A stretch of 64,000 bases of DNA from Paenibacillus lautus NBRC 15380 (GCF_004000945.1 NZ_BIMF01000002.1:310001-374000); one strand, 5' to 3'; shown: positions 35,600 through 45,296, numbered from the stretch's first letter. Notes: generated by a model not told the origin, from the sequence alone. Numbers and translations are program-made.

Positions 35600-36331
35600 A
35601 TGACTCCACGCACGAAGGAACAAAACGAAGAGATCCGGCTGCAGCGTCTGGCGCAAATCCGGAAATCCGCTGCCGATGTGTTTTTGAATAAAGGGCCATT
35701 ACTGGAAATCCGCGATGTAGCCGCGCAGGCGGGACTGGGCTATGGCACGGTATACCATTATTACAGCAATAAGGGCGATATGCTCCACGATCTGCTATGG
35801 GACGCGTTGGAGCGGGCCGGGGAATGGCTGGAAGCCCCACTGGAGGTCATGCACGCTTCGGCTTCGGGGGAGGCGCAGGCGGGCGGGCATTTCGGCTTAG
35901 CTGCTGCGGCGGACATCGGGAACTCGGCTGCCGCGGATTCCCGAAGGGGAAGCCGCGAAACGGCCGCTGCAGCTGAGCTTGGCCCCGTCGCTGCCGCCGG
36001 TGTCCGGCTGCTGCAGCTTTGGGCAGAGGACCACGCCCTGTACCTGCTGTTTAAACTGGCCGGTGAGGGCTTTGCCTCGCTGCCTGAAGCGCGCTCGGTC
36101 CCGCTCTCGGCCGCCTTTCGCCGGGAGGTGCTCGCGCCGCTTGCCGCGCTGCTGGAAACCGAGCGTGCGGCGGACGGGGCTGCCGCTTCCGGCGGAAACG
36201 CGGCGGAGCCGCCGCTGCTACTGCGAGCGGAAATGCTGCTGGCCGCCTTGGTCGGCTGCGCCTCGCTTTCGCTCCGCCGCGGAAAGCTGCACGAGGAGAC
36301 CAGGGATATCGCCCGGTTTTTAAAATTATAG
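35600..36331 (+). CDS. TetR family regulator with Ala-rich, GC-rich insert
   Basis: The 243-residue protein has a TetR helix-turn-helix at its N-terminus (about 15-65, LAQIRKSAADVFLNKGPLLEIRDVAAQAGLGYGTVYHYYSNKGDML). The ligand-binding part contains long Ala/Gly-rich stretches (about 90-140 and 190-215), unusual for TetR proteins. Two 60-base samples (35881-35940 and 36181-36240) each count 42 G+C, or 70 percent, well above the visible level of neighbouring genes. AGAGGTGA lies 9 bases before the ATG. The map gene starts 20 bases after its stop. Confidence 0.87.
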   Translation: MTPRTKEQNEEIRLQRLAQIRKSAADVFLNKGPLLEIRDVAAQAGLGYGTVYHYYSNKGDMLHDLLWDALERAGEWLEAPLEVMHASASGEAQAGGHFGLAAAADIGNSAAADSRRGSRETAAAAELGPVAAAGVRLLQLWAEDHALYLLFKLAGEGFASLPEARSVPLSAAFRREVLAPLAALLETERAADGAAASGGNAAEPPLLLRAEMLLAALVGCASLSLRRGKLHEETRDIARFLKL

Positions 36332-36351
36332 AATGGAGCGAATAAACAAAG

Positions 36352-37098
36352 ATGATCATTTTAAAATCACCTAGAGAAATCGAAGAGATGAAGCCGGCCA
36401 GCCAAATTGTTGCGGACTGCTACCGCGAGGTGACCAAACTGATCGAGCCAGGGATCACCACCCGGGAAATCAATGACTTTGTTGCCAGACACATCACCAA
36501 GCTGGGCGGCAAGCAGTTTACGAAAGGGTACAACGGTTTCCCCGCCGAAACCTGCACATCGGTCAACGATGTGGTGGCCCACGGCATTCCTTCGAACCGG
36601 GCGCTGATGGACGGCGACTTGCTGAAGCTCGACATCGTCGTGGAATACGGCGGATGGTTCGGCGATTCGTGCTGGTGCTATGCGGTGGGCAATATCCGGC
36701 CGGAGGCGCAGAAAATAATGAAGGTGGCAAAGGAATGCTTGGATCTGGGGATCGCCCGGGCAAACCCCGGAGGCCGGCTCGGCGACATAACGTCGGCGAT
36801 TCAACAGCATGCGGAAGCGAACGGGTTCTCGGTCGTACGCGATCTGCTTGCGCACGGGATCGGGCGGAGCCTGCACGAGGAGCCAAACTACGAGCATGTC
36901 GGCGTTGCCGGCAAAGGCATTCGGTTAAAGGAAGGCATGGTGTTTACGATTGAACCGATGATTAACGAAGGTACGTTCCGTATCACGATTGACGACGATC
37001 AGTGGACGGCGAGAACGGCCGACGGCAAGCTGTCGGCGCAATATGAGCATACGATCGCAATCACGCCGGACGGACCGCTGATTTTAACGGCCCAGTAG
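36352..37098 (+). CDS. map: Methionine aminopeptidase, type I
   Basis: The 248-residue enzyme removes N-terminal Met from new proteins. The pita-bread fold and all metal ligands can be read: KLDIVVEYGGWFGDSC (two Asp), AHGIGRSLHEEP (His), TIEPMI (Glu) and QYEHTIAI (Glu), with the catalytic His in NDVVAHGIPS. There is no N-terminal zinc or SH3-like extension. Housekeeping map in Bacilli usually sits with secY-adk-infA; here it is alone with a TetR gene 20 bases upstream, so it is likely a second, conditionally expressed copy. Codons are GC-rich as in the tetR gene. Confidence 0.93.
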   Translation: MIILKSPREIEEMKPASQIVADCYREVTKLIEPGITTREINDFVARHITKLGGKQFTKGYNGFPAETCTSVNDVVAHGIPSNRALMDGDLLKLDIVVEYGGWFGDSCWCYAVGNIRPEAQKIMKVAKECLDLGIARANPGGRLGDITSAIQQHAEANGFSVVRDLLAHGIGRSLHEEPNYEHVGVAGKGIRLKEGMVFTIEPMINEGTFRITIDDDQWTARTADGKLSAQYEHTIAITPDGPLILTAQ

Positions 37099-37237
37099 AA
37101 TCGAGGCGAACGGACGGGAATGCGTCATTTTAGGAAATAAGTCGCCAATCCGGCCTGCTAACCCTTCTTCACTTCGATTACAGTTCATTTGTCGAATGAT
37201 CCTTAATGGCTTGCTTCCCAGTTTCGTTGATTCCATA

Positions 37238-37271
37238 GCAAAAAGACATTCCGGGTGGAATGCCTTTTTGC
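37238..37271. terminator. Bidirectional terminator between map and the alpha/beta hydrolase gene
   Basis: GCAAAAAGACATTCC and GGAATGCCTTTTTGC form a near-perfect 15-bp stem (one mismatch) with a tiny loop. It suits both convergent genes. Confidence 0.85.
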
Positions 37272-37284
37272 TCCTCCATTCAAA

Positions 37285-38067
37285 CTACTTTTGAAGAAAG
37301 CTTGTGAGTAATGGCCGCAGCAATTCCGGATTCGGCATATGGTCTTGGCCCTCTAATATCGTGTTTTTGGCGTTTGGAATCGCTCGGCTTAACTGCTTTC
37401 CAACCTCCAGCATGGATACGGGACTTTGTTCGCCAACAATAATACGGATCGGTGTAGTCAGACGGGATGCTCTTTCAAGCGGTGGCAGGTCACTGGCTAA
37501 AAGCGTATCATAGGCAAGCGTAGGCGCGAGTGCGGTCATGATAGCCCACTGAGGCGAATGCTGCATTCCGGCAATCACTTCCTTAGGGATACCGATTCCC
37601 TCCAAAAATAGACTAATTGCTTCGTCATACTTCCCGCTTTCAAGCAGCTGGTTTAATCCTAGAATCAACCCTTTGAATTCCAATTGATCTGCCTCATCGT
37701 GTGCATAAGCCGGGTCATACAGGACCGCCTTGTTTACTTTGTCTCCCAGCCGCATGGCGGCTTCAAGAGCAAGGATCGCTCCGGAGGAATGCCCGTAAAG
37801 GCATGCGGAGCCACCCGCTGCCTCAATGATGGCTTCAATATCTTCGATTTCTCGCTCCATTGAGTACGGCAATGTGTTGCCACTGTCACCGCGCCCTCTT
37901 CGGTCATAATTGTAAACGGTGAATGCCTGAGCAAATACTTGCGCATCGTGCAATACAGGCTCAAAGGAACGAAAGCATGTAGCCCCTGTAATATAGACAA
38001 GCGCAGGCCCGCTGCCATAGACATCGTAAGCCAAGCTGGTGCCGTCTTTTGACATGGTAGTTTTCAT
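37285..38067 (-). CDS. Alpha/beta hydrolase fold protein
   Basis: The 260-residue protein has the nucleophile elbow GHSSGA (Ser near residue 98), an Asp in the RIIVGEQSPVS region and a His in LEGQDHMPN. The start ATG 38067 has GGAGTGG 5 bases upstream; the longer frame begins with TTG. The close layout resembles small esterases and haloperoxidase-like hydrolases. Substrate unknown. It is separated from the isoprenoid-synthase-like gene upstream by a terminator. Confidence 0.87.
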   Translation of the reverse strand: MKTTMSKDGTSLAYDVYGSGPALVYITGATCFRSFEPVLHDAQVFAQAFTVYNYDRRGRGDSGNTLPYSMEREIEDIEAIIEAAGGSACLYGHSSGAILALEAAMRLGDKVNKAVLYDPAYAHDEADQLEFKGLILGLNQLLESGKYDEAISLFLEGIGIPKEVIAGMQHSPQWAIMTALAPTLAYDTLLASDLPPLERASRLTTPIRIIVGEQSPVSMLEVGKQLSRAIPNAKNTILEGQDHMPNPELLRPLLTSFLQK

Positions 38068-38200
38068 AATTTCCACTCCAATCCTTTCCAATTAAGGTTA
38101 AACAGATTATATCTTTTGGGAATACGCTGTATTTCTTCTGGATTGCTGCTTTCACAAACCATCCTTGCAACACGCATGGCCTTAACGAATGCCGGAACCA

Positions 38201-38230
38201 AAAAAAGTGCTGGCCTTTACGCCAACACTT
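38201..38230 (-). terminator. Terminator after the isoprenoid-synthase-like gene
   Basis: On the minus strand AGTGTTGGC and GCCAGCACT form a 9-bp stem (with one wobble) around GTAAAG, followed by TTTTTT. Confidence 0.85.
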
Positions 38231-38276
38231 CCTCCCGGGATATTTTCTCTACATTCAACAATATAGTAGAAGCAAT

Positions 38277-40661
38277 TTAACGGTCTCGATTTACCATGTA
38301 ATTTAATAAATGCTTGAGAAACGCCGTATTGCGCGGCATCTCCTGCAGCGCCTCCATGGCGAGGCAATAATGCTCCCACATTTCCCGACTGGCGCCTTCC
38401 TGACCCAAAATGCTCACAAAGGTCGATGTGTTGTTCTCCGCATCCTGCCCGCCGGGTTTCCCGAGCTGCGCCAAATCCCCCTGCACATCAAGCAAATCAT
38501 CCTGGATCTGAAAGGCAATGCCCGCATGGTAAGCGAATTTCTTCAGTGTCGCAATTTCGGTCTCCTTCACCTGAGCAAGGATGGCAGGCATAACAAGAGA
38601 TGCCTCGAACGCAATGCCCGTCTTGTAATAACAGACCGTATTCAACTCCTCCAAGGACAATGCCTTCCCTTTTGAATTCAAATCCATCGCCTGGCCCGCA
38701 CACATATCACCCGCTCGCTGGGACGAATATTGAATCAGGTTCAGTACTGTTTTCGGATCAAACCCTTCTAGGGACGATTGTTCCTCGATGGCCTTCTGAA
38801 TCAGGAACAGGCCGGTGATTTCCGCCGTCGCGCTATCATGAACCCGATGCAACGTCGGTCGTCCTCTACGCGTAGAGGCGTTATCCTGGGACGGCAAATC
38901 ATCAAAAATCAAGGAAGCGGTGTGCATGTATTCAAGCGATCTCAGCAGCGGCACGATGGCGGAAGCTTGCAGTCCGTATTCGTTCACGCCCATGACCCAA
39001 GTCAAGATGGGTCTTAGACGCTTGCCATCCCCTTCGAGCGTATAATTGGCGGCGTCAATGAGCGACTCTTTCATTGGTGGAATGCCAGGGGACTTCGCGA
39101 TTTGCAAGCTGTTGTTGATCTCATTCCGAACGGTTTTGAAGGTATCGATAAAAAAATCCTTTTCCTTCCGCTCGTTTCGGAGCACCGTAATCATCTGGTC
39201 CCGCAGCAATTTATCGAAGAAATCCACCTGATCGGCTTTGCGAACCATTTGCTGGATAAGCCGATTAAACTCCGGGATTCCGGATGCAAAAACACCCATG
39301 ATTTCATTATATTTATCTGCCCCGACACGTGCTTTGCAACGCTTCAGGCCATTAATGGCCCGGTCCAGCATCACCTCTCGCGTCTTGGCGTCCGAATGAT
39401 ACACGTCATGAATCAGATGAGAGATAACCGCCCAGTACAGTTCAAAAGGATTGATAAGATCCGTACGCTGACCGCGATATTTTAAATAGTACGTGTACGG
39501 TGTTACCGCCCCGTCCTCCATATCCTGAAACATATCGGCAAAATCATCGGCCAGCTGGTTGTAGATACCGTAGAAGAATGTCCGGTCCTCAAAGCCTTCG
39601 TCGGCCGATGCGCTGATGACGGAACGGACGATCAATCGGGAGGACGATGATTTCAGAATGATCGGCAGATATAATTCCTCATTGCTGTAATTGGGATATG
39701 CGAGATCCTTAATGCGGTCAATATGCTGAGATTGAAAAAACACATTAGACTGCTCGAAAAAAGCATGCTGCGTTTCCGGGCGTTGATGCCCCTGAATATA
39801 CTCAAATGCCTCTCGAAGCTCCGTATGAACGAAATGAACGAGATCCATGTTCTTACCGCTCCACTGACCAAGCTCTGGTACCGTTCCAGTGATTAGTGCC
39901 TGACGTATCATCTGGGAGTACTGTTCCTTCTCTTGAGCGTTCAAGACGCCTGAATCGAGCAGATCGTCTATAAAAGGATAGGTCAACCCGTAAGAATAAC
40001 CCAATCGGATGGCATCATCAAGGCGAGCCGAACGCTCTACTGGTGGAGTCTCAGCCCCCATATCTTCAATGACATGCAGGACAACGCCAACAATAATTTT
40101 GATCAATTTGCGTTGGGCTTGCTCCGCATCCATCTCCTCCGGAATATGGGTCGCCACATGCTTCAGTTTGTTTATGACCCAAATCACGGCATTTTCTATC
40201 CCTTCCTTCTGGGCCCACCGGTACAGCCCGGCCAAACTCATATAATCCGGCGTGTCCCCTCCGTTCGTACTGGTGGAGCGAAGCAGAAGTTTTTTGGTAT
40301 CGGCAACAACCCGCCGAATTCTGGCCTTCGTGTCAGGCGAGTGCAGAGCCATACCCAGATCTCTCATATAAATATAGGAAATGCTTCGATCCAAGTAATC
40401 ATCCAATCCACCGGTATAATGAAGCCATCCGATATATCTATGATAATCCCGGGTATCCGGTTTCTTCTTACTCGGTGATAAAAAAGACAGCCATGAAGGA
40501 CGATGAATATGCTTCCTTTTCCACATTAGAATGTCTTCTGTCAGGATCGGCACATAACTCTTTTCCTTGACCTGTACATAAAGTGATGCAAAATACTGAG
40601 CTGCCTTCTGCTCAGCCCGCCGATATCCCGTATCGGCATAATCTGTATACGCCACATTCAT
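38277..40661 (-). CDS. Two-part protein: isoprenoid-synthase-like N-terminal half fused to a polyprenyl diphosphate synthase
   Basis: The 794-residue protein is about 2.5 times the size of a normal prenyl synthase. The C-terminal part (about 505-794) is a complete trans-prenyltransferase: GDGKRLRP, first Asp-rich motif D587DLPSQD593, RRGRPTLH and second motif Q720DDLLD725. The all-helical N-terminal part (about 1-500) has three more DDxxD-like motifs: D87DYLD91, D232DLLD236 and D372DFAD376. The spacing of the last two (140) is close to the 134 between the C-terminal motifs. The first recalls the DYLDxxxDRS motif of YtpB-type large-terpene synthases (DUF2600). It may make a prenyl diphosphate and pass it to a cyclase half. 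An alpha/beta hydrolase gene lies upstream on the same strand. Confidence 0.82.
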   Translation of the reverse strand: MNVAYTDYADTGYRRAEQKAAQYFASLYVQVKEKSYVPILTEDILMWKRKHIHRPSWLSFLSPSKKKPDTRDYHRYIGWLHYTGGLDDYLDRSISYIYMRDLGMALHSPDTKARIRRVVADTKKLLLRSTSTNGGDTPDYMSLAGLYRWAQKEGIENAVIWVINKLKHVATHIPEEMDAEQAQRKLIKIIVGVVLHVIEDMGAETPPVERSARLDDAIRLGYSYGLTYPFIDDLLDSGVLNAQEKEQYSQMIRQALITGTVPELGQWSGKNMDLVHFVHTELREAFEYIQGHQRPETQHAFFEQSNVFFQSQHIDRIKDLAYPNYSNEELYLPIILKSSSSRLIVRSVISASADEGFEDRTFFYGIYNQLADDFADMFQDMEDGAVTPYTYYLKYRGQRTDLINPFELYWAVISHLIHDVYHSDAKTREVMLDRAINGLKRCKARVGADKYNEIMGVFASGIPEFNRLIQQMVRKADQVDFFDKLLRDQMITVLRNERKEKDFFIDTFKTVRNEINNSLQIAKSPGIPPMKESLIDAANYTLEGDGKRLRPILTWVMGVNEYGLQASAIVPLLRSLEYMHTASLIFDDLPSQDNASTRRGRPTLHRVHDSATAEITGLFLIQKAIEEQSSLEGFDPKTVLNLIQYSSQRAGDMCAGQAMDLNSKGKALSLEELNTVCYYKTGIAFEASLVMPAILAQVKETEIATLKKFAYHAGIAFQIQDDLLDVQGDLAQLGKPGGQDAENNTSTFVSILGQEGASREMWEHYCLAMEALQEMPRNTAFLKHLLNYMVNRDR

Positions 40662-40754
40662 ATGATGGAATCCCTCAACTTCTTTAAGTGTTTAACATGT
40701 ACCCATGTTTATAACCTATATACGTAGAAGTTTCAATCGGGTTACATTTCAGTT

Positions 40755-41540
40755 TCAGCGTTGAAACGAATCAATAGCCTGTATCCAGATGTCCATAGCC
40801 TCCGTCACTTCGATCAACTGCTCTTCTGGGGTTAAGGACGCTTCATTGTCTCCCTTCTGGAAACCGTAAGAACCGAATTGTCCGTGATTGCCGCCCGCAA
40901 TATCCACGTATGTCGTATCGTCCGGCAGATTCTCTCTTGCAGCTTCCCATTTTGTTCGATCAAGAACACCATCCTGCGTACCGGTCATCTGAAGCGCGGA
41001 CATTTTCAATCCGTTTAGCTTGCCTCCATCATCTGCATATGATGCCATAAAATATACACCGTCAATAACATCCGCATGTTCAGATGCATATCTGGCAGCA
41101 AAAACCCCGCCTAAGGAATGCCCACCAATGACATAACGGTTGCCGGGATGCTCCGATATAAACGCATCCGCCTTATTCTGTCCGAACACGGCGAGATTCA
41201 AGGGCATGGATGCAATATACACACGGTGCCCCTTCTCAGCCATTCTCTTGGCAAAAGGCGCATAACTTTCGGGCTCCACCAAACCACCCGGATAAAATAT
41301 AATGTCAGGCTGGATAACCTCCCTGCCCACGGGCTCGAAACGATAACCGTCTTTAAGTTGTTCAATGGTTATTTTGGTATCATGTTGAAACACCGCTTGC
41401 GCTTCATTCAGCGGTTCATAGGTGAGTGAGTCCAGTATGACCCCAGCCGCTACAATCACCATGACTAAAATGCATAGGGTCCATATGCAGAACCTGCGCC
41501 ACCTCTTGCTCTTCGGTCTATGGTTTGGCCTCATTTCCAT
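40755..41540 (-). CDS. Membrane-anchored alpha/beta hydrolase
   Basis: The 261-residue protein has a basic start and one hydrophobic segment (about 15-37, FCIWTLCILVMVIVAAGVIL) followed by a hydrolase domain with GGHSLGG nucleophile motif and a C-terminal GGNHGQFG with the catalytic His. The start at 41540 is preceded by AAGGG; the ATG at 41555 has no site. This pattern matches a family of exported or membrane-bound hydrolases of unknown substrate. It ends 93 bases before the isoprenoid-synthase-like gene, with no terminator seen between them. Confidence 0.85.
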   Translation of the reverse strand: MEMRPNHRPKSKRWRRFCIWTLCILVMVIVAAGVILDSLTYEPLNEAQAVFQHDTKITIEQLKDGYRFEPVGREVIQPDIIFYPGGLVEPESYAPFAKRMAEKGHRVYIASMPLNLAVFGQNKADAFISEHPGNRYVIGGHSLGGVFAARYASEHADVIDGVYFMASYADDGGKLNGLKMSALQMTGTQDGVLDRTKWEAARENLPDDTTYVDIAGGNHGQFGSYGFQKGDNEASLTPEEQLIEVTEAMDIWIQAIDSFQR

Positions 41541-41640
41541 CACGTTCCCTTCCATCTAGGTATGTCGACCATTTAATTATACCGCAGGGTTAATTAAATG
41601 CCTATCGATCCGTTCAGATGTACTCTTCCCTTCAATCAAA

Positions 41641-41672
41641 ACAAAAATAGGCTGCCGATTGGATCAGCAGCC
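41641..41672 (-). terminator. Terminator after the GH2 gene
   Basis: GGCTGC and GCAGCC form a stem around an 11-base loop; the minus-strand tail is TATTTTTGTTTTG. It lies just past the stop at 41688. Confidence 0.75.
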
Positions 41673-41687
41673 TCGATAACCCGTGTA

Positions 41688-44600
41688 TTATGAACCTGAT
41701 CGTACAAACCGGAACCAGCCAAAATCAAACTGGCTTCCCGGCAGGAAGATGAACGTAACCTTCTGTTTGCCGGTCACATGCTTCAGATCGAATACTCGCT
41801 CTTCGTATCCATCAGACTGCGTAAATTCAACAAGCTGATTGCTTTCCCCTTCCGAATGGGCAAACCGGATATGAATCGTGTTCTTATCTATGGCTGAACG
41901 GCCGTATACCGCCAGTTTCGATGTACCTGCTTCTGAAAAATCCATAGAGTCAAACTCAAGGGAAACATTATTTCCTATACCTTCAACAACCTTGTCATCC
42001 ATAATCTTAAAAGTATCTCCATAGATCCGATCGCTATCTGCAGCAAAATTCTGCTCGAACGCTCGATTCCCCGCTTGAAAATAAAACCCTTTGATATGCA
42101 CCTTCTGACGAAGGACAAAGCATATTGACGTGATGCCGCGCAGCTTCTTGGACAACCGGTAGGTTTCTTCCTGATACACGTTCCACTTGGACTCTTTCTG
42201 ATACATACAATCGGCCAGCAAAGAGCTGCCCTCCTCACCGGGCATGCCTTCCCAGATTTGCAGCGAGTACGCTTCGCTTGATAGTGCAAATATCGGAATG
42301 GTTATCGTATCGGAACCATGGGGACCAAAATCGATGTCCCGAAACCCGACTTGCGTCTCGCCGTCTCTGCTCGTAGCTACGCCTCTTTCGTTCCCGTTTC
42401 CAACCTCACCTTGACTGTAGTCATACAGTCCTGCAGAAATGAAGGCGTATGGGTCTTTGTACGCTGCACCCAAACCGTCGACTTGAAATTCAAGCTGAGA
42501 GATGAGCTTGGTTTTATCCGTCCCGTTCCGACTCGTACACCTCAAACGAAACTCACCGTCGCCAAGAGCAGTCACGATGGCTTCATGACCATCGGCTTCC
42601 ACACTGGCGATATTGGATTCGATGCCGGCATCATTCACGACAGCCCATTCGACCTCTTGATATGAGGTTTTTGGCGGATGTAAAATGGCACGCACCACCA
42701 TTTGCCGATTGGACGGATGAAAGGTTTGACCTCCTTCGCTGATCAGTTCAATCTTGCGAAGCGGAAGCTCCAGCATACTCCCCGTCAGGCACGGCCCCTC
42801 TTCGTTATTCATGCTTGCCGATATGCCCTTCCTCACTTCATCCCGTGCAGGGACGGATGTCAAATGTAGAACTCGGCTCTCCAAACCAATCGAAGACACT
42901 TCGATTCGGATTTGGCCAGGCTCCAATGTTGCTCCAATGATCGCCATCAGTTTACCACTGAACAATCTTCTGCTCCGGCCTTTGTACGGATCATAATCCG
43001 TGCTGTCCCCATTATCGAGTCCAAGCAATCGCCCGGCACCCGAGACATGGACCTCCACCCGGTTATTCGCGTTCTCGACGGCATGGCCGTCCTCATCTTC
43101 CATCGCGATTTCAACAAAGATAAGGTCTGTTCCGTCGGCAGTTAATTCTTCTTTATCCGGGCGCAAAACAATTCGCTTGGCATCACCAAAAGAGGATCGT
43201 ATATCCGTAGCCACGATACGGCCTGCTTCGTCATAAGCGATCGCTTTCAATTCGCCTTTCACGTAAGGAATCTTCCACCAACCCACCAGCTCTCTTCCGT
43301 GTGCATGGTCAATATCATGTTTACCCATGGTTTCCCCATTAAGCTGCAGTTCGACGCTGGGCGCATTGGAACAAATGCGAATATCGATCAATTGACCATC
43401 GTTGAAATCCCAATATGGCAGCAGATGCACCATAGGTTTCGCTTGGTAATCCGTCCAGGCCGCTTGATAGATATAATAAGAATCCTTCTTAAAGGTGGCC
43501 GTATCCACCTGTCCGAAATAAGAGTTTTTGGTATGATACGGCGTAGGCTCTCCAATATAATCGAATCCGGTCCATATAAACTGCCCCAGCGAGAAAGGCA
43601 TATCCCGCTCAGCCAGTATGCACGCCTCCGCCGATTTGGCCCCCCAACTTGTCGAGCTGTTTCCAAGGGAGGAACACTGCTCGTCATCATCGGCCAGAAT
43701 GGATTTTTCAAACGGGAAATGATAGATGCCTCTGCTTTGTACGACCGACGCGGTCTCGCTGCCATAGATTATCCAATCCGGATGTTCCCGGTGATGCTTC
43801 TCGTAATATTTCTCGGCATAGTTATAACCTGCCACCTTTACAATGTCGGCACATTGTTGGGCGTTCTCCCAAGGCATATAATTGGACCCGATGGTAATGT
43901 TTGCATTTTGCTTGGGATCGTATCGCTTAACCTCTGCCATCAGCATTCTTGTTATATCCTGCCCCCTCTCATCCGCATGGGTATCATATATTTCATTACC
44001 GATACTCCACATCATGAGGGACGGATGGTTCCGGTCCCGCTTGACCCAGCTCTTCACATCGCGCCGAACCCAATCCGGGAAGAACCTTGCATAATCATAA
44101 GAGGTTTTCGGTCGTTCCCACATATCAAAGGCTTCCGATACGATCAGCAGCCCCATCTCATCCGCAAGATCCATCAATTCCTTTGCAGGCATATTATGAG
44201 CGGTGCGGACCGCGTTAGCTCCCATATCTTTCAAAATGGCCAATCTTCTGGCTAAGGCGGTTTTGTTGAAGGCTGCTCCCAAGGCTCCGAGATCATGATG
44301 CTCGCATACGCCGTTCAATTTCAGTTTACTGCCGTTCAAGAGGAAGCCCTGATTGGGATCAAGCTGAATGTGGCGGAATCCCACGTTGTGCGATACCGAT
44401 TCTACCATTTCATCGTGCGAGTCTGCCGGTCGATCTGTTCCAGTCACCTTCATTTCGGTAACCAACTGATACAATTGAGGCTCATCCGGGCTCCAGAGCA
44501 ATGGACGCTCTACGGCTAAAGTTTGCGTATTCGTTATGCTGCCAGTGCGGATCGCGTTGACGCGATCTGACACCTCTGCGATCCTCTGACCATCCTTCAT

Positions 44601-45140
44601 GATCGTGTGGCTGATAAGCACATCATTTACGATGTTCACTTCCGTGTCGACTTCGACCAACCATCCGTTTTCCTGATATTTTGTCGATATGTAAATGCCG
44701 TCCGTTGCGATATGGCTCGCTCCCCTTGTCTTTAACCACACATTACGATAGATGCCCGCACCCGAATACCAACGGCTGTTCGGACTTTGATGCACAACCT
44801 TCACAACGATGACATTCTCCCCTTCTACCAGGACATCCGTTATTTCGTGTTCAAAGGAGGAATAACCATACTTCCATTCACCCACGTAATGACCATTGAC
44901 ATAGACCGAAGAATCCATATACACGCCGTCAAAACACAGCAGAACCTGACTGCCTTCGTTATTCCACGACCATAGCTTCCGATACCAGCCTATGCTGTTT
45001 TCATATAAATTCTCCGTATTATAAATAAGCCAATCATGGGGAATATCCACGGGTTTGAATTTGAGATTCGCCGAATCCGTAAGGTCAAGACTGCTCTTTG
45101 CAAATGTCCATCCATCATTAAATAATGTTTTTTTGTTCAT
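41688..45140 (-). CDS. Glycoside hydrolase family 2 (beta-galactosidase type) with long C-terminal extension
   Basis: The 1150-residue enzyme has the GH2 order: sugar-binding jelly roll (about 1-140), immunoglobulin-like domain (about 145-260), TIM barrel (about 262-560), then Ig-like domains and a C-terminal region of about 350 residues with two beta-sandwich modules of carbohydrate-binding type. The catalytic acid/base is E383 in SIGNEIYD and the nucleophile is probably E462 in YGSETAS. No signal peptide is seen. The start ATG 45140 has AAGGTGAT 7 bases upstream; the ATG at 45161 lacks one. Beta-galactosidase is likely, but beta-glucuronidase-like or other GH2 activities cannot be excluded. 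Confidence 0.93.
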   Translation of the reverse strand: MNKKTLFNDGWTFAKSSLDLTDSANLKFKPVDIPHDWLIYNTENLYENSIGWYRKLWSWNNEGSQVLLCFDGVYMDSSVYVNGHYVGEWKYGYSSFEHEITDVLVEGENVIVVKVVHQSPNSRWYSGAGIYRNVWLKTRGASHIATDGIYISTKYQENGWLVEVDTEVNIVNDVLISHTIMKDGQRIAEVSDRVNAIRTGSITNTQTLAVERPLLWSPDEPQLYQLVTEMKVTGTDRPADSHDEMVESVSHNVGFRHIQLDPNQGFLLNGSKLKLNGVCEHHDLGALGAAFNKTALARRLAILKDMGANAVRTAHNMPAKELMDLADEMGLLIVSEAFDMWERPKTSYDYARFFPDWVRRDVKSWVKRDRNHPSLMMWSIGNEIYDTHADERGQDITRMLMAEVKRYDPKQNANITIGSNYMPWENAQQCADIVKVAGYNYAEKYYEKHHREHPDWIIYGSETASVVQSRGIYHFPFEKSILADDDEQCSSLGNSSTSWGAKSAEACILAERDMPFSLGQFIWTGFDYIGEPTPYHTKNSYFGQVDTATFKKDSYYIYQAAWTDYQAKPMVHLLPYWDFNDGQLIDIRICSNAPSVELQLNGETMGKHDIDHAHGRELVGWWKIPYVKGELKAIAYDEAGRIVATDIRSSFGDAKRIVLRPDKEELTADGTDLIFVEIAMEDEDGHAVENANNRVEVHVSGAGRLLGLDNGDSTDYDPYKGRSRRLFSGKLMAIIGATLEPGQIRIEVSSIGLESRVLHLTSVPARDEVRKGISASMNNEEGPCLTGSMLELPLRKIELISEGGQTFHPSNRQMVVRAILHPPKTSYQEVEWAVVNDAGIESNIASVEADGHEAIVTALGDGEFRLRCTSRNGTDKTKLISQLEFQVDGLGAAYKDPYAFISAGLYDYSQGEVGNGNERGVATSRDGETQVGFRDIDFGPHGSDTITIPIFALSSEAYSLQIWEGMPGEEGSSLLADCMYQKESKWNVYQEETYRLSKKLRGITSICFVLRQKVHIKGFYFQAGNRAFEQNFAADSDRIYGDTFKIMDDKVVEGIGNNVSLEFDSMDFSEAGTSKLAVYGRSAIDKNTIHIRFAHSEGESNQLVEFTQSDGYEERVFDLKHVTGKQKVTFIFLPGSQFDFGWFRFVRSGS

Positions 45141-45296
45141 GGGTGGTATCACCTTCTTCATTTATTTAATCATTCCATGTTGGCAGCATATTGAAGCCAG
45201 TCTATCCTACTATATCAGGATGCTTGATCATTTGAGCCCGCTTTTACAAAAGTACTAAAGTTTTCAAAGGATATTCTTTAATTGCCATATTTCTTT

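Noticed and set aside
36051..36359. Minus-strand frame opposite tetR
   Set aside because: High GC removes stop codons and leaves long open frames in several directions; no domain is visible.
43299..44255. 318-codon plus-strand frame opposite the GH2 gene
   Set aside because: Antisense to a clear GH2 catalytic domain, with no ribosome site or family motif.
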